From assembly GCA_965153355.1 (NCBI GenBank), contig OZ231126.1, positions 14,384,001 to 14,448,000 of the forward strand: 64,000 nucleotides of DNA, in the 5' to 3' direction. Below the pieces are notes generated by a model. The model had not been told where the DNA came from and made no database searches. It saw only the letters and a program-made list of their open reading frames with translations. This document shows positions 1 to 10,762 of this stretch, piece after piece (the first letter of the stretch is position 1; the number at the start of each line of letters is the position of its first letter). This DNA comes from Flaccisagitta enflata (taxonomy: Eukaryota > Chaetognatha > Sagittoidea > Aphragmophora). The translations under genes were made by a program, and so were the position numbers.

Positions 1-134
1 TTGTCCGTCCGACGGTTGGTTGGTCGGTTGGTTGGTCGGTTGGTCCGTGGTGATCGAGTCGAAAAGTGGGGAAACACTCATTTCCGCCCCTGCCCACCCG
101 TCCGCGACTGGTATTGGCCGTGTATCCGGCCTTG
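1..134 (+). mobile_element. HINE family a, 5' end cut off by the window edge
   Basis: The sequence starts inside the (GTTG/GTCG)n core. It continues through the conserved body (ACTCATTTCCGCCCCTGCCC) and the subterminal arm CGTCCGCGACTGG, then the 3' hairpin GGCCGTGTATCCGGCC, and stops at CTTG|TT. It is a non-autonomous element with no coding capacity. Confidence 0.8.
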
Positions 135-137
135 TTG

Positions 138-994
138 GAGTCTTTGAGCACTAATTAGTAATTTAAATCTATTCAACAATTCTATTCATAACTTACCAAT
201 TGTACCATAATTGGCAAGAGAATAGTTTTAGCTTTCTTTTGATATATCACATAATAAGATTTAAGTAATAGATGCGTTACAATAAACTACTATTGATGAG
301 GATATCTCTTGATCTCTCTGTCACATTTTTGGCCAACCACCTTCACTTTTCCCCCTGAAAATATAAGTTGTCTGAGATCTTCTTTTATTTTCTATACAAA
401 TAACATGCAGTTTCTTTTGCTCATCGCGTCAAGGCGCGTGGTCGTAGAGATAAAATGAAAACAGATTCAAACTCGTCATGTTTTGGAGATTTTAAGTGTA
501 GCTCGCCTTAACTCAATGCGGCCTGGTTAGACCACAACAACCTTTTATTTAAAGCTTCAACAACTAAGGAATTTATTGGACAATTTTTTTCAAAAAAGAA
601 ATATCTTGTGATGATAATAGGTATAAATAACAAAAAAACCTTGGTCTAGAACATTTTCATGCCTTTGTCATGGCCTGGGCGTGCAAGGAGTCAAGGAACA
701 TTTCCAACACAGTATTTTTCTTGCGAGCTCCATGAATCTTAACTAATGTTACGTTTCTACACTAATTGAAACGCACGCTCTCGGATTTGGGCAGAGAGGC
801 ATGATGTGAGGCTTGGGGTAGGGAGATGGATGGATACTTTAGAAAAAACAATGTGGAATTATAGGTTAAAGAACCCCCCAGGATCACTGCCCAAAAGGGC
901 CTAAAGGGTACAAATTATCAGAAAGAAACAAATTATCATATGGAAGAACACACAAAAGCCTCATTTATTCCATAAGACTTTATCCTCTTTAGAT
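138..994. other. AT-rich sequence without a recognisable gene
   Basis: I see no spliceable open frame, no RNA gene and no tandem array here. Confidence 0.5.
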
Positions 995-2100
995 TCTAAT
1001 CAGTCGCCCAAGGGTGATCAGCAATAACCATTGCCTTGTTCTGCAAGATTGTGAATTTCAGTGGCTTTATATCTTATCCAAAAGCCCATTTGGAACCCTA
1101 CCCCTTCCACCATCTCATAACTCAATTGCTAATTTTGGGGCATTTTGTACTGCTGATTATCTGAAACTTTTGAAACTTCTTGACCTCAAATTAGCCTCTC
1201 AGGCTTGAACTTAGCCCACTCAAGCCCTAAATCAGGCCCAAACAGGCCTCAAATCCACCCCATTAGACCTCCCACCAGCTACCAGCCCTATAAAGCCTAA
1301 GGACACCTGTATTCTACAAGACTTTGTCACCTTTAAGGCCCTTCCAAACCTCAAATCTGCCCCTGCTGCGCTCAAATCTGCCCTTACCAGCCTTGTCAGT
1401 CTTCCCAGGTCTCATATCAGTTGACTCAGGCTGTAAATCTGCCCCCTCAGTCCTTCTAGGCCTCAAATTGGCCCTCTCCAACCACAAACTGGCCTATTAA
1501 TGTCCATCCATCCCCATCCATCCATCCCCACAGTCCTCAGAAGCCGCAGAACTCCTATACTATTCACACTGTTGTCTTTTTCAAGAGCCGATCTCCTGTA
1601 CAACACAGGAAGGAATTTCCAGACGTCTTTCCTCCATCCATATTTCCATCCATATTTCCATCCATCTGTCTCTCTGTCTGTCCATCTGTCAGTCCATCCG
1701 TCTTTATTTCCATCTGTGTCCATCCACCCTTCCCCCACCCCGGGTTGACCATCAAAGGCCGCATATTAGCCCTCCATGCTTCAAGTAAGCCCTCCAGGTT
1801 TTAAATAAGCCCTCGAGGCATCAAATCAGCCCCCCCATGCCTCAAATTTGCCCTCCAGACCTCATATCTGCTCTCAAACCCTAAATTCTGTGCCTTCAGT
1901 GGCCTAAATCAGTCATCTATGGCTAAAAATGTGTCCCCTCAGGATGTTTGGAAATTCATCCCTGTGTTCTACAGGACATCGACCTTTTTAAGCCGCTGCC
2001 CTACTCTCACTCCACTTTTTAACTGGATCACTCCAAGCAGGGCATTGAGTACCGCTGACCATGTGCGATGACTAGTTCACACCATAACCTACCTTCTTTT
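995..2100. mobile_element. Degenerate family G element with AGGCCTCAAAT-type minisatellite
   Basis: Diverged ~20-bp units containing CCTCAAAT fill most of the interval, with a CCATCCATCC-rich block at 1500-1740. The right part (about 1935-2075) carries the family G block: GTGTTCTACAGGACATCG, then GCCGCTGCCC, then GTACCGCTGACCATGTGC. An end-like motif TCGCCCAAGGG lies in reverse near 1003. This matches the elements at 10763, 38061 and 50461. The short open frames across it are repeat translations. Confidence 0.6.
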
Positions 2101-2831
2101 ACCTGAAATAAATTGTCTCATGAATTGAATCAGCTCTACCAGCCTTTACGTTAGCCATCCTAAGCCTCAAATAAGTCCTCATTGGTTGGATGAATGGATG
2201 GACGAACCATAGTCCCCTCGCATTTTGCAGGACTTTGTCCTCTATAGGATTGCTACCCTGCTTTCAAGGGCTGACTACCATCTTGCTCAAAAATATTGTC
2301 ACAGTAATAAAAAAAAGATATTCATTATTGTTAATTTTTATATCAAATCATATTTTTTGGTACAGATATTTAGTATAGGCTCAAATGGTACTAAATATTC
2401 TTTGTATTCATTTAGGAAACATAGATGAAGGGTTTTCAAACAATTTTGTGGAAAGAGTCCATTGACTTTTCTCGCAATTTTTTTCTGAGGCAATTTCAGA
2501 CTAATGTTCATTCATTTTGATATAAAATCCAAATGGTTTGAACTAGAAAAATCTAGTTGGCAGCACTTAACAGATTTTTTGAAGCTCTTTCTTATGGTCA
2601 CCGGTTTTTATATGGTTTTTTAATGATAAGTGAAGAAAAAGTGAATATAAATCGGTTCATATTTTTCTCATTTTTTTGCAAATTTGTTGCCTCTTGTTGA
2701 TGTCAACATTTTCACTCTTTTGGCTCTAAAATCTAAACAAATTGAGCCACTGAGCTCTGCTTGGCGGCATTTTAAAGATTTTTACTTGCTCTTTCTAAAA
2801 GTCAGAGATTTTGATATAGTTTTTAAGTAGT
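2101..2831. other. AT-rich sequence, nothing recognised
   Basis: No supported exon, RNA gene or element end is visible. Confidence 0.4.
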
Positions 2832-3330
2832 TTAGTTACAAATAAACCATACCGGTGAGACGATATTTTTGAGCAAGATGGTACACTTGAGAAACCCATA
2901 ACTCATATATGGTATGAGTCATTACCCAAGGGTAATTCCCATCTTGTTCCATTGAAGATTGCTCATATTTCACAATCTCCCTAAAAGATGGACTGACAGG
3001 TGGGCAGACTAACCATTGGATAAACCAACATACTGGCCCACAGACATAACTTCTCAAAGAGATGTCAGGATTGATCACAAAACAGGATAAGACCATGAAA
3101 AAAGAAGATAGGAAAATCCTCCAAAATTCCCATGAAAGTGTCTATGTTTGACAGCCCATAAATTGGTTGTTTTTCAAGCGATTGACATGAAATTGGTGAC
3201 GGTTTTAAAGATATTGAAAAGATCTTTAAAATGGGACCAATCTGGCATTTCTAGCTTTATCCGTTCAAAAGTTATGAGCAAAACAAGTGAAACTGTGAAA
3301 GTAGAAGGAAATAGATAAGACGCGGTTCTT
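2832..3330. repeat. Interspersed repeat shared with 7140-7440 and 35870-35915
   Basis: The segment around 3140-3300 (GTTTGACAGC, AAAATGGGACCAATCTGGC, TTCAAAAGTTA) reappears in the same orientation near 7190-7320 with about 80% identity by eye. The segment GGTGAGACGATATTTTTGAG at about 2855 reappears near 35893. The element type was not recognised. Confidence 0.6.
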
Positions 3331-4695
3331 TTGAGCGCGAGATTTCGACTGCCACATGCAGTAAAAAATCAATATAAAACAATGACAAAATTGATGATGG
3401 TTTTGGGTAATAACATATTTGAGTAATACATTTTAAAAAAAATTAATGCAAAATCTTGTTTCATTTTGCTAATATAGCTAAAAATACTAAAAATTAATGT
3501 TTTTTTATAAAAAAAATTTTTCATCATTTTTTCTGTTTTATTTTCATTAGAAAGTACCTTATAATGATAGATATGATTTATTTAAAATATATTCAATGTA
3601 TTGTCAGAAGAAAAAAAATTATTAATAGTTAAAAATAATTAAAAAAATAATGAAATACAAAAAATAAGGTATAATACAGTTTTTTTTTATCATCAAATGC
3701 AATGATTTCTTTTTACTTTTTATTTGTAATTTATGAAAAATATATTTCATATACAAATTTTAAAGATTTAAAGTAAAATGTATTTGGCAATGCAAATTCA
3801 CTCTTCCAAAGGAATGTGTCTTAAAACCTTTATTTCAAAATGGCGTTGCACTTATGTCTGTACTATCGTTTTGTAGCAAAACCAAAGCATGCTATAGATG
3901 TACGCAATGATGGTGTCACATACTTGTTACAACCCCTCAACAATCCTCTGACAACGCTGAAATCATAGCACAGTATAAAGTGTGAAACATGGCAAGTCAT
4001 CACTGCAATGGACGGACTTTTCAACTTCACAATGAGCCAACAGACAGATAGACAGGACCTTTCAACTCATAAAATTATGATTTGCCTACGTAACAACTGG
4101 CAACTCACGGCGCACCTGTTAGACTACTTGGCCATAATATGAAGAAATTGACGAAGATCGAAAAAGCACAATTTAATTTATTTTTTTGATACTACGCAAT
4201 AAATAACGGTATCAATGCTAGAGTATGACGAAAGAAATTATGAGAAAGAGGCAAATGAAAATGCTCCTAAAATCATCGCTTAGCGAGCGTCTCAGACAAA
4301 TGAGCAACGACCGTCCGTTGCTTGAAGCGTGTCCGCGCCCACCAGAAGCGGACGAGACTCTGTGCGATTGATTCCCACGCGGTAAATGATATCGCCTACC
4401 GAGCAACCCTTGGATACGTCCGTCTATTCCAATTCACATTGACTCAAGATAGTCATTCACTGACTCACGGATGTCTTGATAACTCACGGATTTGTAAATT
4501 GACTTAGGGAAATTTCTTGACTTTTGATACAGTTCATAACATGGACGCATTAATCCGTTTGTAACACACGCTTATGTTTTTAATCGGTAACAATGTGAAA
4601 AGGTTTCCATTGCATACGCGCGTATTTAATTGTGCTGCCCTCTTACGTTTATCTCCCTCTTCAGTTCTCATGTTTCCCAAATTCTTCTCAATCAA
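3331..4695. other. AT-rich intergenic sequence
   Basis: Poly-A/T-rich to about 3800, then more balanced. No gene could be supported on either strand. Confidence 0.4.
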
Positions 4696-4697
4696 TT

Positions 4698-4962
4698 AAG
4701 TGCGTCCTCGCACTTTTATAAGAGGTCATGTCCGTCGGTTGGTCGGTTGGTCGGTCGGTCGGTCACGCAAACGTTTGAAATGCGCAAAACGGCTGATTCT
4801 GACGTATTTCTTCATTCCTATCACCTTTCATGCCTCACCACATTCATATTCATTCATTCAATCATTCATTCATTCATTCATATATTCATTCATTCATCAA
4901 AAACGTTCATTCACAAAATCTTAGTCAAGCGAGGCGCACTTATTGGCCTTCACTTGGCCTTG
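4698..4962 (+). mobile_element. HINE family d, complete
   Basis: The 5' hairpin is AAGTGCG-TCCT-CGCACTT. It is followed by TATAAGAGGTCATGTCC, a (GTCG)n core, a body with an (ATTC)n tract, the subterminal arm GCGCACTT, and the 3' hairpin GGCC-TTCACTT-GGCC ending CTTG|TT. The copy at 63464-63722 is the same family in reverse orientation, including the (ATTC)n tract. Confidence 0.85.
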
Positions 4963-4964
4963 TT

Positions 4965-5417
4965 AGTCGCGGACACGCGACTCTAGTCTCTAGAACTTGC
5001 CGTGTCGGTCGGAAAGTCGGAAAGTCGGTAGGTAACATTTTTAGATGCGTCGTCAGGAACGCATCTCTATAAGAGGGTCTGTCCGTTGGTCCGTCGGTCC
5101 GTCCATTGGTCCGTCCGTCGGTCCGTCCGTCGGTCCGTCCGTCCATGACGCCTGTGCGAAAACCGCAGTTTTTGGCTGATATAGGCCACGGTGAGATCCT
5201 GTACTGAATCTAATGATCAACAAACATGTTTTGAGAGCCTCTACTTTTCTGTCGCTTCATCTGTCTGTCCATCGTTATCTTACATATTTAGTCAATACAC
5301 GCAGAGACACAGTCCAGACGCATCGTTGCCCGGTCGGGCTTGTTGAATTCCGAGCGGTTTTCGCACTTCTGCTCCTGCCAAACCGTCCGCAACTGTATTG
5401 CCTGGTATCCGGCCTTG
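4965..5417 (+). mobile_element. HINE family b, split by a family c insertion
   Basis: The 5' hairpin AGTCGC-GGACAC-GCGACT starts directly after the family d element. The copy is interrupted at 5043-5342 and resumes with GAATTCCGAGCGGTTTTCGC, ending GGTATCCGGCCTTG|TT. The uninterrupted relative at 26145-26277 reads straight through the interruption point as ...CACGTTTTTGAATTCC.... That fixes the insertion point inside a T run. Confidence 0.85.
5043..5342 (+). mobile_element. HINE family c inserted in a family b copy
   Basis: The 5' hairpin (AGATGCGT ... ACGCATCT) is followed by CTATAAGAGGGTCTGTCC and (GTCC/GTCG)n. The subterminal arm is CAGACGCATCG and the 3' hairpin GCCCG-GT-CGGGC ends CTTG|TT. 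It is flanked by T runs on both sides, with no duplication longer than two T. Confidence 0.88.
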
Positions 5418-5557
5418 TTTCTGTTGTTCTCGCTATTTCTTTTTTTTTTTCGTTCTTTCTTTCTGTCTTTCCTTCTTTCTTTCTGTCTTTCTTTTTCTTT
5501 TTTTCTTTCTTTCTTTCTTTCTTTCCTTCTTTCTGTCTTTCTTTCTGTCTTTCTTTT

Positions 5558-5589
<32 letters not shown>

Positions 5590-5666
5590 TCAATTCCCTT
5601 TTTCATTCTTTCTTTCTCTTTCTTTCTATCTTTCTTCTTTTTCTTTCATTCTTTCTTTCTTCTTTT

Positions 5667-5730
<64 letters not shown>

Positions 5731-5890
5731 TTAAGTTTCTTTCTCTCTGACGTTCTGTCTTTCTTTCTTCCTTTCTATCTCTCTGCTTTTTTTCTATTTC
5801 TTTCTTTCTTTCTTTCTTTCTTTCCGTCCGTCTTTCTCTCTGCTGTTCTCTCTTTCTGTCTTTCTTTCTTTCTTTCTTTCTTTCTTTCGT

Positions 5891-5932
<42 letters not shown>

Positions 5933-5958
5933 TTTCTCCTTTGAATCGTAGTTACCTC

Positions 5959-5989
<31 letters not shown>

Positions 5990-5993
5990 TTCT

Positions 5994-6039
<46 letters not shown>

Positions 6040-6060
6040 TGTCTTCTTCTTTCGGTTCTC
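5418..6060 (+). repeat. (TTTC)n tract followed by (TTC)n
   Basis: A pyrimidine tract with scattered interruptions: tetranucleotide TTTC to about 5940, then trinucleotide TTC/TCC at 5955-6050. Long open frames across it in several frames and both strands are artefacts of the repeat. Confidence 0.95.
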
Positions 6061-6203
6061 GATTACTCAGTTGTCATTTGTCATTCATTTACAAAGAGAA
6101 TGGAAAGATTCCTGGTCTGAGACGCGCTCTTTAATTTTCAATGTTAAACGTAAAACAAATCAGTAACATCGGAAGTCCTAGCGAGTACAGGATGCTCTCT
6201 TTC

Positions 6204-6215
6204 TCACCCACCCCT

Positions 6216-6272
<57 letters not shown>
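6204..6272 (+). repeat. (TC)n microsatellite
   Basis: Imperfect CCTCTC units at the left grade into pure TC repeats. The flanks 6061-6203 and 6273-7139 contain no gene I can support. Confidence 0.9.
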
Positions 6273-6274
<2 letters not shown>

Positions 6275-7139
6275 CTGTCACCTTCCTACGAGATGAAATG
6301 CGTATTGTATCTCTTGGTTAATTGCATCTTAAAATAAGCGAATAGCGTCGGAATCGAAATCGCGATTTTTTTTCTACGAAAGGGTTGACGGAAAACTCTT
6401 ATTTTGCATAGAAAATGATAAAATCAAAAATCGAAGAACATGACCCTCTTCTAAATTCATTTCTCCACAAAGTGATGTTTTCAGAAATGCAAAATTCAAT
6501 CGCGTTCGGAAGATTAAGAGTTTTCCGTGAGACTAAACGTTTTTTCTATCTTTTTCTTAGCGGGATTCTTCCCACTGTTTCGACCCATAAAACGCGTCGA
6601 AACTGATTCAGCTGCCCCAGGGTGACGCAATAATGTTAAATCAACTCATATCAACCCGACCCATACCTCAGGGAGCCATACAGTCCATTTACAATCATGA
6701 ATTTTGACAATTTTCTCTCATTTTCAAAAAAGAGCGAATTGACTTTATCACTGAACCAATCACCCTATTTATTTTTTTTCAGCCCACATATGAGGCGGTT
6801 ATCCCTTTTCTTGGCCGGGGTTCATAAAATATGACTATAATCTCCTAATTTAACAAAAAAAACGAGGAATATAAGACACCCTCCTTGCGAAGATAAAGGT
6901 ATGAATGTCAAGAGTAATCTCAAATTATCACTTAAGATTTTCGTTTCTTTGCTGTTTTATCTCACTTTTTTTTCTTCAACTCACTTCTATAGTTCTGTAA
7001 AAGATTTTGAACAGTTCCCACATCTTAGGATTATGTCCAGTGTTAGTACACAAGTGTTGGACGCGATACTATGTCATTTTTTTGACTTGGTAAAGGTAAA
7101 AAGTAAGTGGCAAAGAAATCTTGTACTCAAAAGAACCGC

Positions 7140-7440
7140 GTCATAATGATCTGAAAAATCGTCCAAAATCTCCATAATCTTGCTCATGTTTGACAGCTTT
7201 TAACTTGGTTGTTTTTCAACGGATTTGCAAAAAATTGGTGCCGGTTGGAAAGATCTTGAAGAGATCTTTAAAATGGGCCCAATCTGGCATTTCTAGCTCA
7301 ATTCGTTCAAAAGTTACAAGCAAAACAATGGAGGAGGTCAAAAAAAGGGAAAATTTGATGACCTGTACCAACCACCCAGAAAAAAATGGAAATTTACAAA
7401 AATGAGCTACTGGAATGATTTTGCTGTTTTTTGCCATGGA
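7140..7440. repeat. Second copy of the 2832-3330 interspersed repeat
   Basis: It shares CATGTTTGACAGC, GGTTGTTTTTCAA, ATCTTTAAAATGGG and CCAATCTGGCATTTCTAGCT with the copy near 3140-3300, in the same orientation. Confidence 0.6.
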
Positions 7441-7504
7441 TTATGCATGGACTGAACCACTAGAAACCGCAGAAAAAGTGGCAGTTCTCCTAGTTTAAAC
7501 CAAG

Positions 7505-7941
7505 CGGTTCTAAAAATCTGATGTGACCCAAAAATACCCAAAACTACCCAAATAAACCCAAAAATACTCAAAAACACCTAAAAATACCCATTTATACTCA
7601 ACAATACCCAAAATACCTAAGTTTACCCAAAAAAAACCAAAAATACCCAAAGATACCCCAAAATTCCCCAAAATACCCAAAAATACCCAAAAATAATCAA
7701 AAATACCCAAAAGAACCCAAAAATATCTTAAATTATCCTAAAGTACCTTAAGTACTTAGAATAACTTGAGTACCTTAAAGTACCCTGAAGTACCCTAAAG
7801 TCCCCTGAAATACCCTAGAGTACCTTAAATTACCTTAAAATACCTTAAAAAGTCATAATTTTAACAATGTGACGGACGGACGGACCGACAGACCGACCTA
7901 CCGACCGACATGGCAAGGTGTAGAGTCGCGTGCACGCGACT
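7505..7941 (-). mobile_element. HINE family b-like element with a 10-bp minisatellite body
   Basis: Read on the minus strand, the 5' end is the perfect palindrome AGTCGCGTGCACGCGACT (7924-7941), followed by the (GTCC/GTCG)n core at 7870-7910. The rest is an array of ~10-bp AAAATACCCA units. The 3' boundary is not clear. Confidence 0.65.
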
Positions 7942-8459
7942 AAAAATCATTTATTTTTACATTTTAGCTTATTTTAACTAGATTAATGTAATTTCTGAAG
8001 GCAATAATAGTACAAAAATAGGCGAAATTAGTAACATATTATTCAGATAATATTCAGATTATCAATTTTCCGTGTATCCGGCCTTGTTTATATACATTCA
8101 ATATTTAGATTAAGAGTATATCATCATTCTTCCACTCTATATACGCATTAGCCTCTGTCATGTAACCTTAAAGTTACCCTTGGACTGGAAAAAAATGCTT
8201 TTTGTCTAAGATTGCTTGGTGCCATTAAGTGGCGTTTGCGGCCGGACCACTAGACAGCAGTCGTGTCCATTGGTCCGTTGGTTGTCCCCCCTGGTGGATT
8301 GATACGTATTCTTGTTTAAGAGAGGTTTTCAAAAAAGACCTAAAGCTCGCATTATTATATTCATATATTTTGAAAGTTTGTTTTAATAATGAATGTTGAA
8401 TGAATGAATTTAACTTGATATACGATTACAAACAAGAAATACAATGTGTAAAATTGTAA
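7942..8459. other. No gene; one short HINE 3'-end fragment
   Basis: The only recognised item is CCGTGTATCCGGCCTTG near 8072-8088, an isolated family a/b 3' hairpin end in plus orientation. Confidence 0.5.
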
Positions 8460-8545
8460 CAAGGCCGGACACACGGCCACCAGTTGCGGACGGGTGGGCA
8501 GGGGCGGATATGCGCGTTTTCCCACTTTTTTACTCGAGCCTGCAT
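8460..8545 (-). mobile_element. HINE family a, 3' fragment
   Basis: It starts CAAGGCCGGACACACGGCC, then AGTTGCGGACGGGTGGGCAG and the GCGCGTTTTCCCACTTTTT body, and is cut before the (GGAC)n core. Confidence 0.8.
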
Positions 8546-8574
8546 CGACGAATAGCCTATGAAAATTGTCAAAA

Positions 8575-9070
8575 GTTTGTCTCTATATTGAATGTTTGTT
8601 TTACTATAGAATGTTTAAATATCGAATGTTTATGTTTTTATATTGAATGTTTGTTTTTATGTTGAATGTTTGTTTCGATATCAAATATTTATTATTTAAT
8701 GTTTGTTTCAGTATCGAACGTTTATGTTTCCATTTCGAATGTTTATGTTTTAATGTTTGTTTCAAAATCCAATGTTAATGTTTAAGTATTGAATATCTAT
8801 GTTTTGATATTGAATCGTTGTTTTGATATCCAATGTTTATGTTTTAATATTGAATGTTTATGTTTAGTATTGAATGTTTTCGTTTTGATATTGAATGTTT
8901 ATGGTTTGATATTGAATGTTTGTTTTAATATCAAATGTTTGTTTTAGTATTAAATGTTAGTTTCAATAACAAATGTTTATGTTTTAATATAGTATGTTTA
9001 TATTTGTTATTGTCGAATGTTTGTTTCAATATTGAATGGTAATGTTCGCATAACTAATGTTTGTTTCATT
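8575..9070 (+). repeat. ~21-bp minisatellite (TATTGAATGTTTATGTTTTGA-like)
   Basis: More than 20 diverged units share GAATGTTTRTGTTT. No hairpin ends were found on either side. The downstream stretch 9071-9554 has no supported gene. Confidence 0.8.
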
Positions 9071-9554
9071 TCCAACGCTGATCTTTTTTTATTGTTTGTT
9101 GTTGTGGTTGTCGATGTTGTTACTGTTGTTGTGGTAATTGGCAATGTTGTTTCTAGTAAACTTCTGATTCTCTAATTTTCAATCTGATATTGTCACGGCT
9201 AAATGAAGTTGAGACTTTTGTTTTCAAAAGGAACGTTTTGGAGATATTGACAGCTCAACAGAAGCGAAGGTTACCAGGACACACTAACGCACACACACAC
9301 GCTTGTTTTCAAATTGACACTAATTATTGACAGATTCAAATGGGCCATCAATTTTTTTCATTATATAGAGCTGTTCAAAATCTATCTGATGGTGAAAACC
9401 GCATGCTTATATCTTTTCTAATTCGCATTTGGCAGCCTGCTGAAGATGATAGGTGTTCGTTACGAATCTCCGATTTCGAAAAGTTCGTTTCGCGGTTTTG
9501 GTTGCGAAGTAACCAAAAGGAATTTTATCAATGATGTTTGTAACTATGACACGT

Positions 9555-9676
9555 CTCGCAGTTTGGTCAAGTGGTTAACGCTCTGGACTTCAACTGGGAA
9601 TGTTTCTTATTGCTGGTGACATTTCTTTGTTGAGCTACGAGTTCGAACCCGGTGGAAACTCTCGAATTTCTTTTTC
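9555..9676 (+). tRNA. tRNA-like sequence with pol III A and B boxes (pseudogene or SINE head)
   Basis: TGGTCAAGTGG at 9564-9574 fits a pol III A box of the type seen in tRNA-Leu/Ser, and GTTCGAACCC at 9641-9650 is a clean B box. CTGGACTTCAA between them resembles an anticodon arm. The A-B spacing of about 77 bp is long for an intronless tRNA. A T-rich terminator-like stretch (TTTCTTTTTCTC) follows at 9666-9677. I could not fold a convincing acceptor stem, so a tRNA-derived SINE head or a pseudogene is more likely than a working tRNA. Confidence 0.45.
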
Positions 9677-9831
9677 TCAAGGTTAGGTTGCTCCGATTGA
9701 GCTGAAATTTTTTCAGGCAACAAAGTCAATCATGGGCTTTAAGAAAATGTATAGATTATGACAGTTTAGGCAAAAATGTGACTATGAGGGGAGCCTCCAA
9801 AAAAACCGTCCTTGAACTAAACGTACTGTAC

Positions 9832-9895
9832 AGACGGACCGACCGACAGACCGACCGACCGACCGACCGACCGACACGGCATGGTGTAGAGTTTT
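9832..9895 (-). mobile_element. HINE fragment: (GGAC/CGAC)n core and 5' flank
   Basis: GACGGACCGACCGAC units run into CGGCATGGTGTAGAG, which in other minus copies leads into the 5' hairpin. The hairpin is missing here. The interval 9896-10213 contains nothing recognised. Confidence 0.6.
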
Positions 9896-10213
9896 TTAAA
9901 AGCAGTCACAATTGTTTTGCTTGCGCATTTCCTTTATCAGCCTAAAGCAAAAGAAGGAAAAATGTTTTGAAAATCCCGTCTGCAGGAAGGCTGACGATGT
10001 TCTTATGATTGTTCTTATTTTTTCTCGCATCTGAGCCTCAATGTTCTTATAAACAAGTTTCTTAGTCAAAGAAAAGATGGTATTGTGCTTTTTCCACAAA
10101 TCTGGGTCGATAATATATAAATCTAAATCTAGAATATAAACCTAAGACGATAAAAAACATGGAGCGACGTCAAAACTTTTTTTCTGCAAAGAGTGATTTT
10201 TTATTCCTTTTTT

Positions 10214-10708
10214 AGTCGCGTGCTTAGCGACTCTACACCCCGCTATGTCGGTCCGTCGGTCGGTCGATCAGTCCCCTTTTTACTTTTTTGGCGTTTTCAA
10301 GCTTTTTGGGCTTTTTGACCAAATACAAAAACAAAAACTGATGTAATCGCATTTTAAGCTGTGCTAATTGACCTCTACCATCTCCATCATAACGATCTAA
10401 CACAATTTTTAGTTGCGGACATGCATTTTAGGTCATTTTAGGTCATTCTAAGTCATTTTAAGTCATCTTTATTCATATTAGGTCATATTAGGTCATATTA
10501 GCTCATATTAAGTCATATTAGGTTATTTTAGGTCATTCTAAGTCATATTAAGTTATAAAAAATCACAAAAGTCAATAAGGTCAATATGGTCAATAAAGTA
10601 ACTTTGAGTCATTTTAAGTTATTTCATGTCACCTTGAGTCATTCAAACTCAATTCATGTCATTTTAAGCTATTTATGTCCTGCATGCGACTTATAGGTGT
10701 TGGCCTTG
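10214..10708 (+). mobile_element. HINE family b-like element with 10-bp TTAGGTCATA minisatellite
   Basis: The 5' hairpin (AGTCGCGTGC ... GCGACT) is followed by TCTACACCCCGCTATGTCGG and a short (GTCG)n core. A 10-bp array lies at 10430-10650. The 3' part reads GCATGCGACTTATAGGTGTTGGCCTTG|TT. The element at 58882-59279 is the same family in reverse, with the complementary 10-bp unit GACTTAGAAT. Confidence 0.75.
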
Positions 10709-10762
10709 TTTGAATGGAAATTTGCAAGAGCCAGGGGATTCATGAACGGGCCCCAACTTTTT

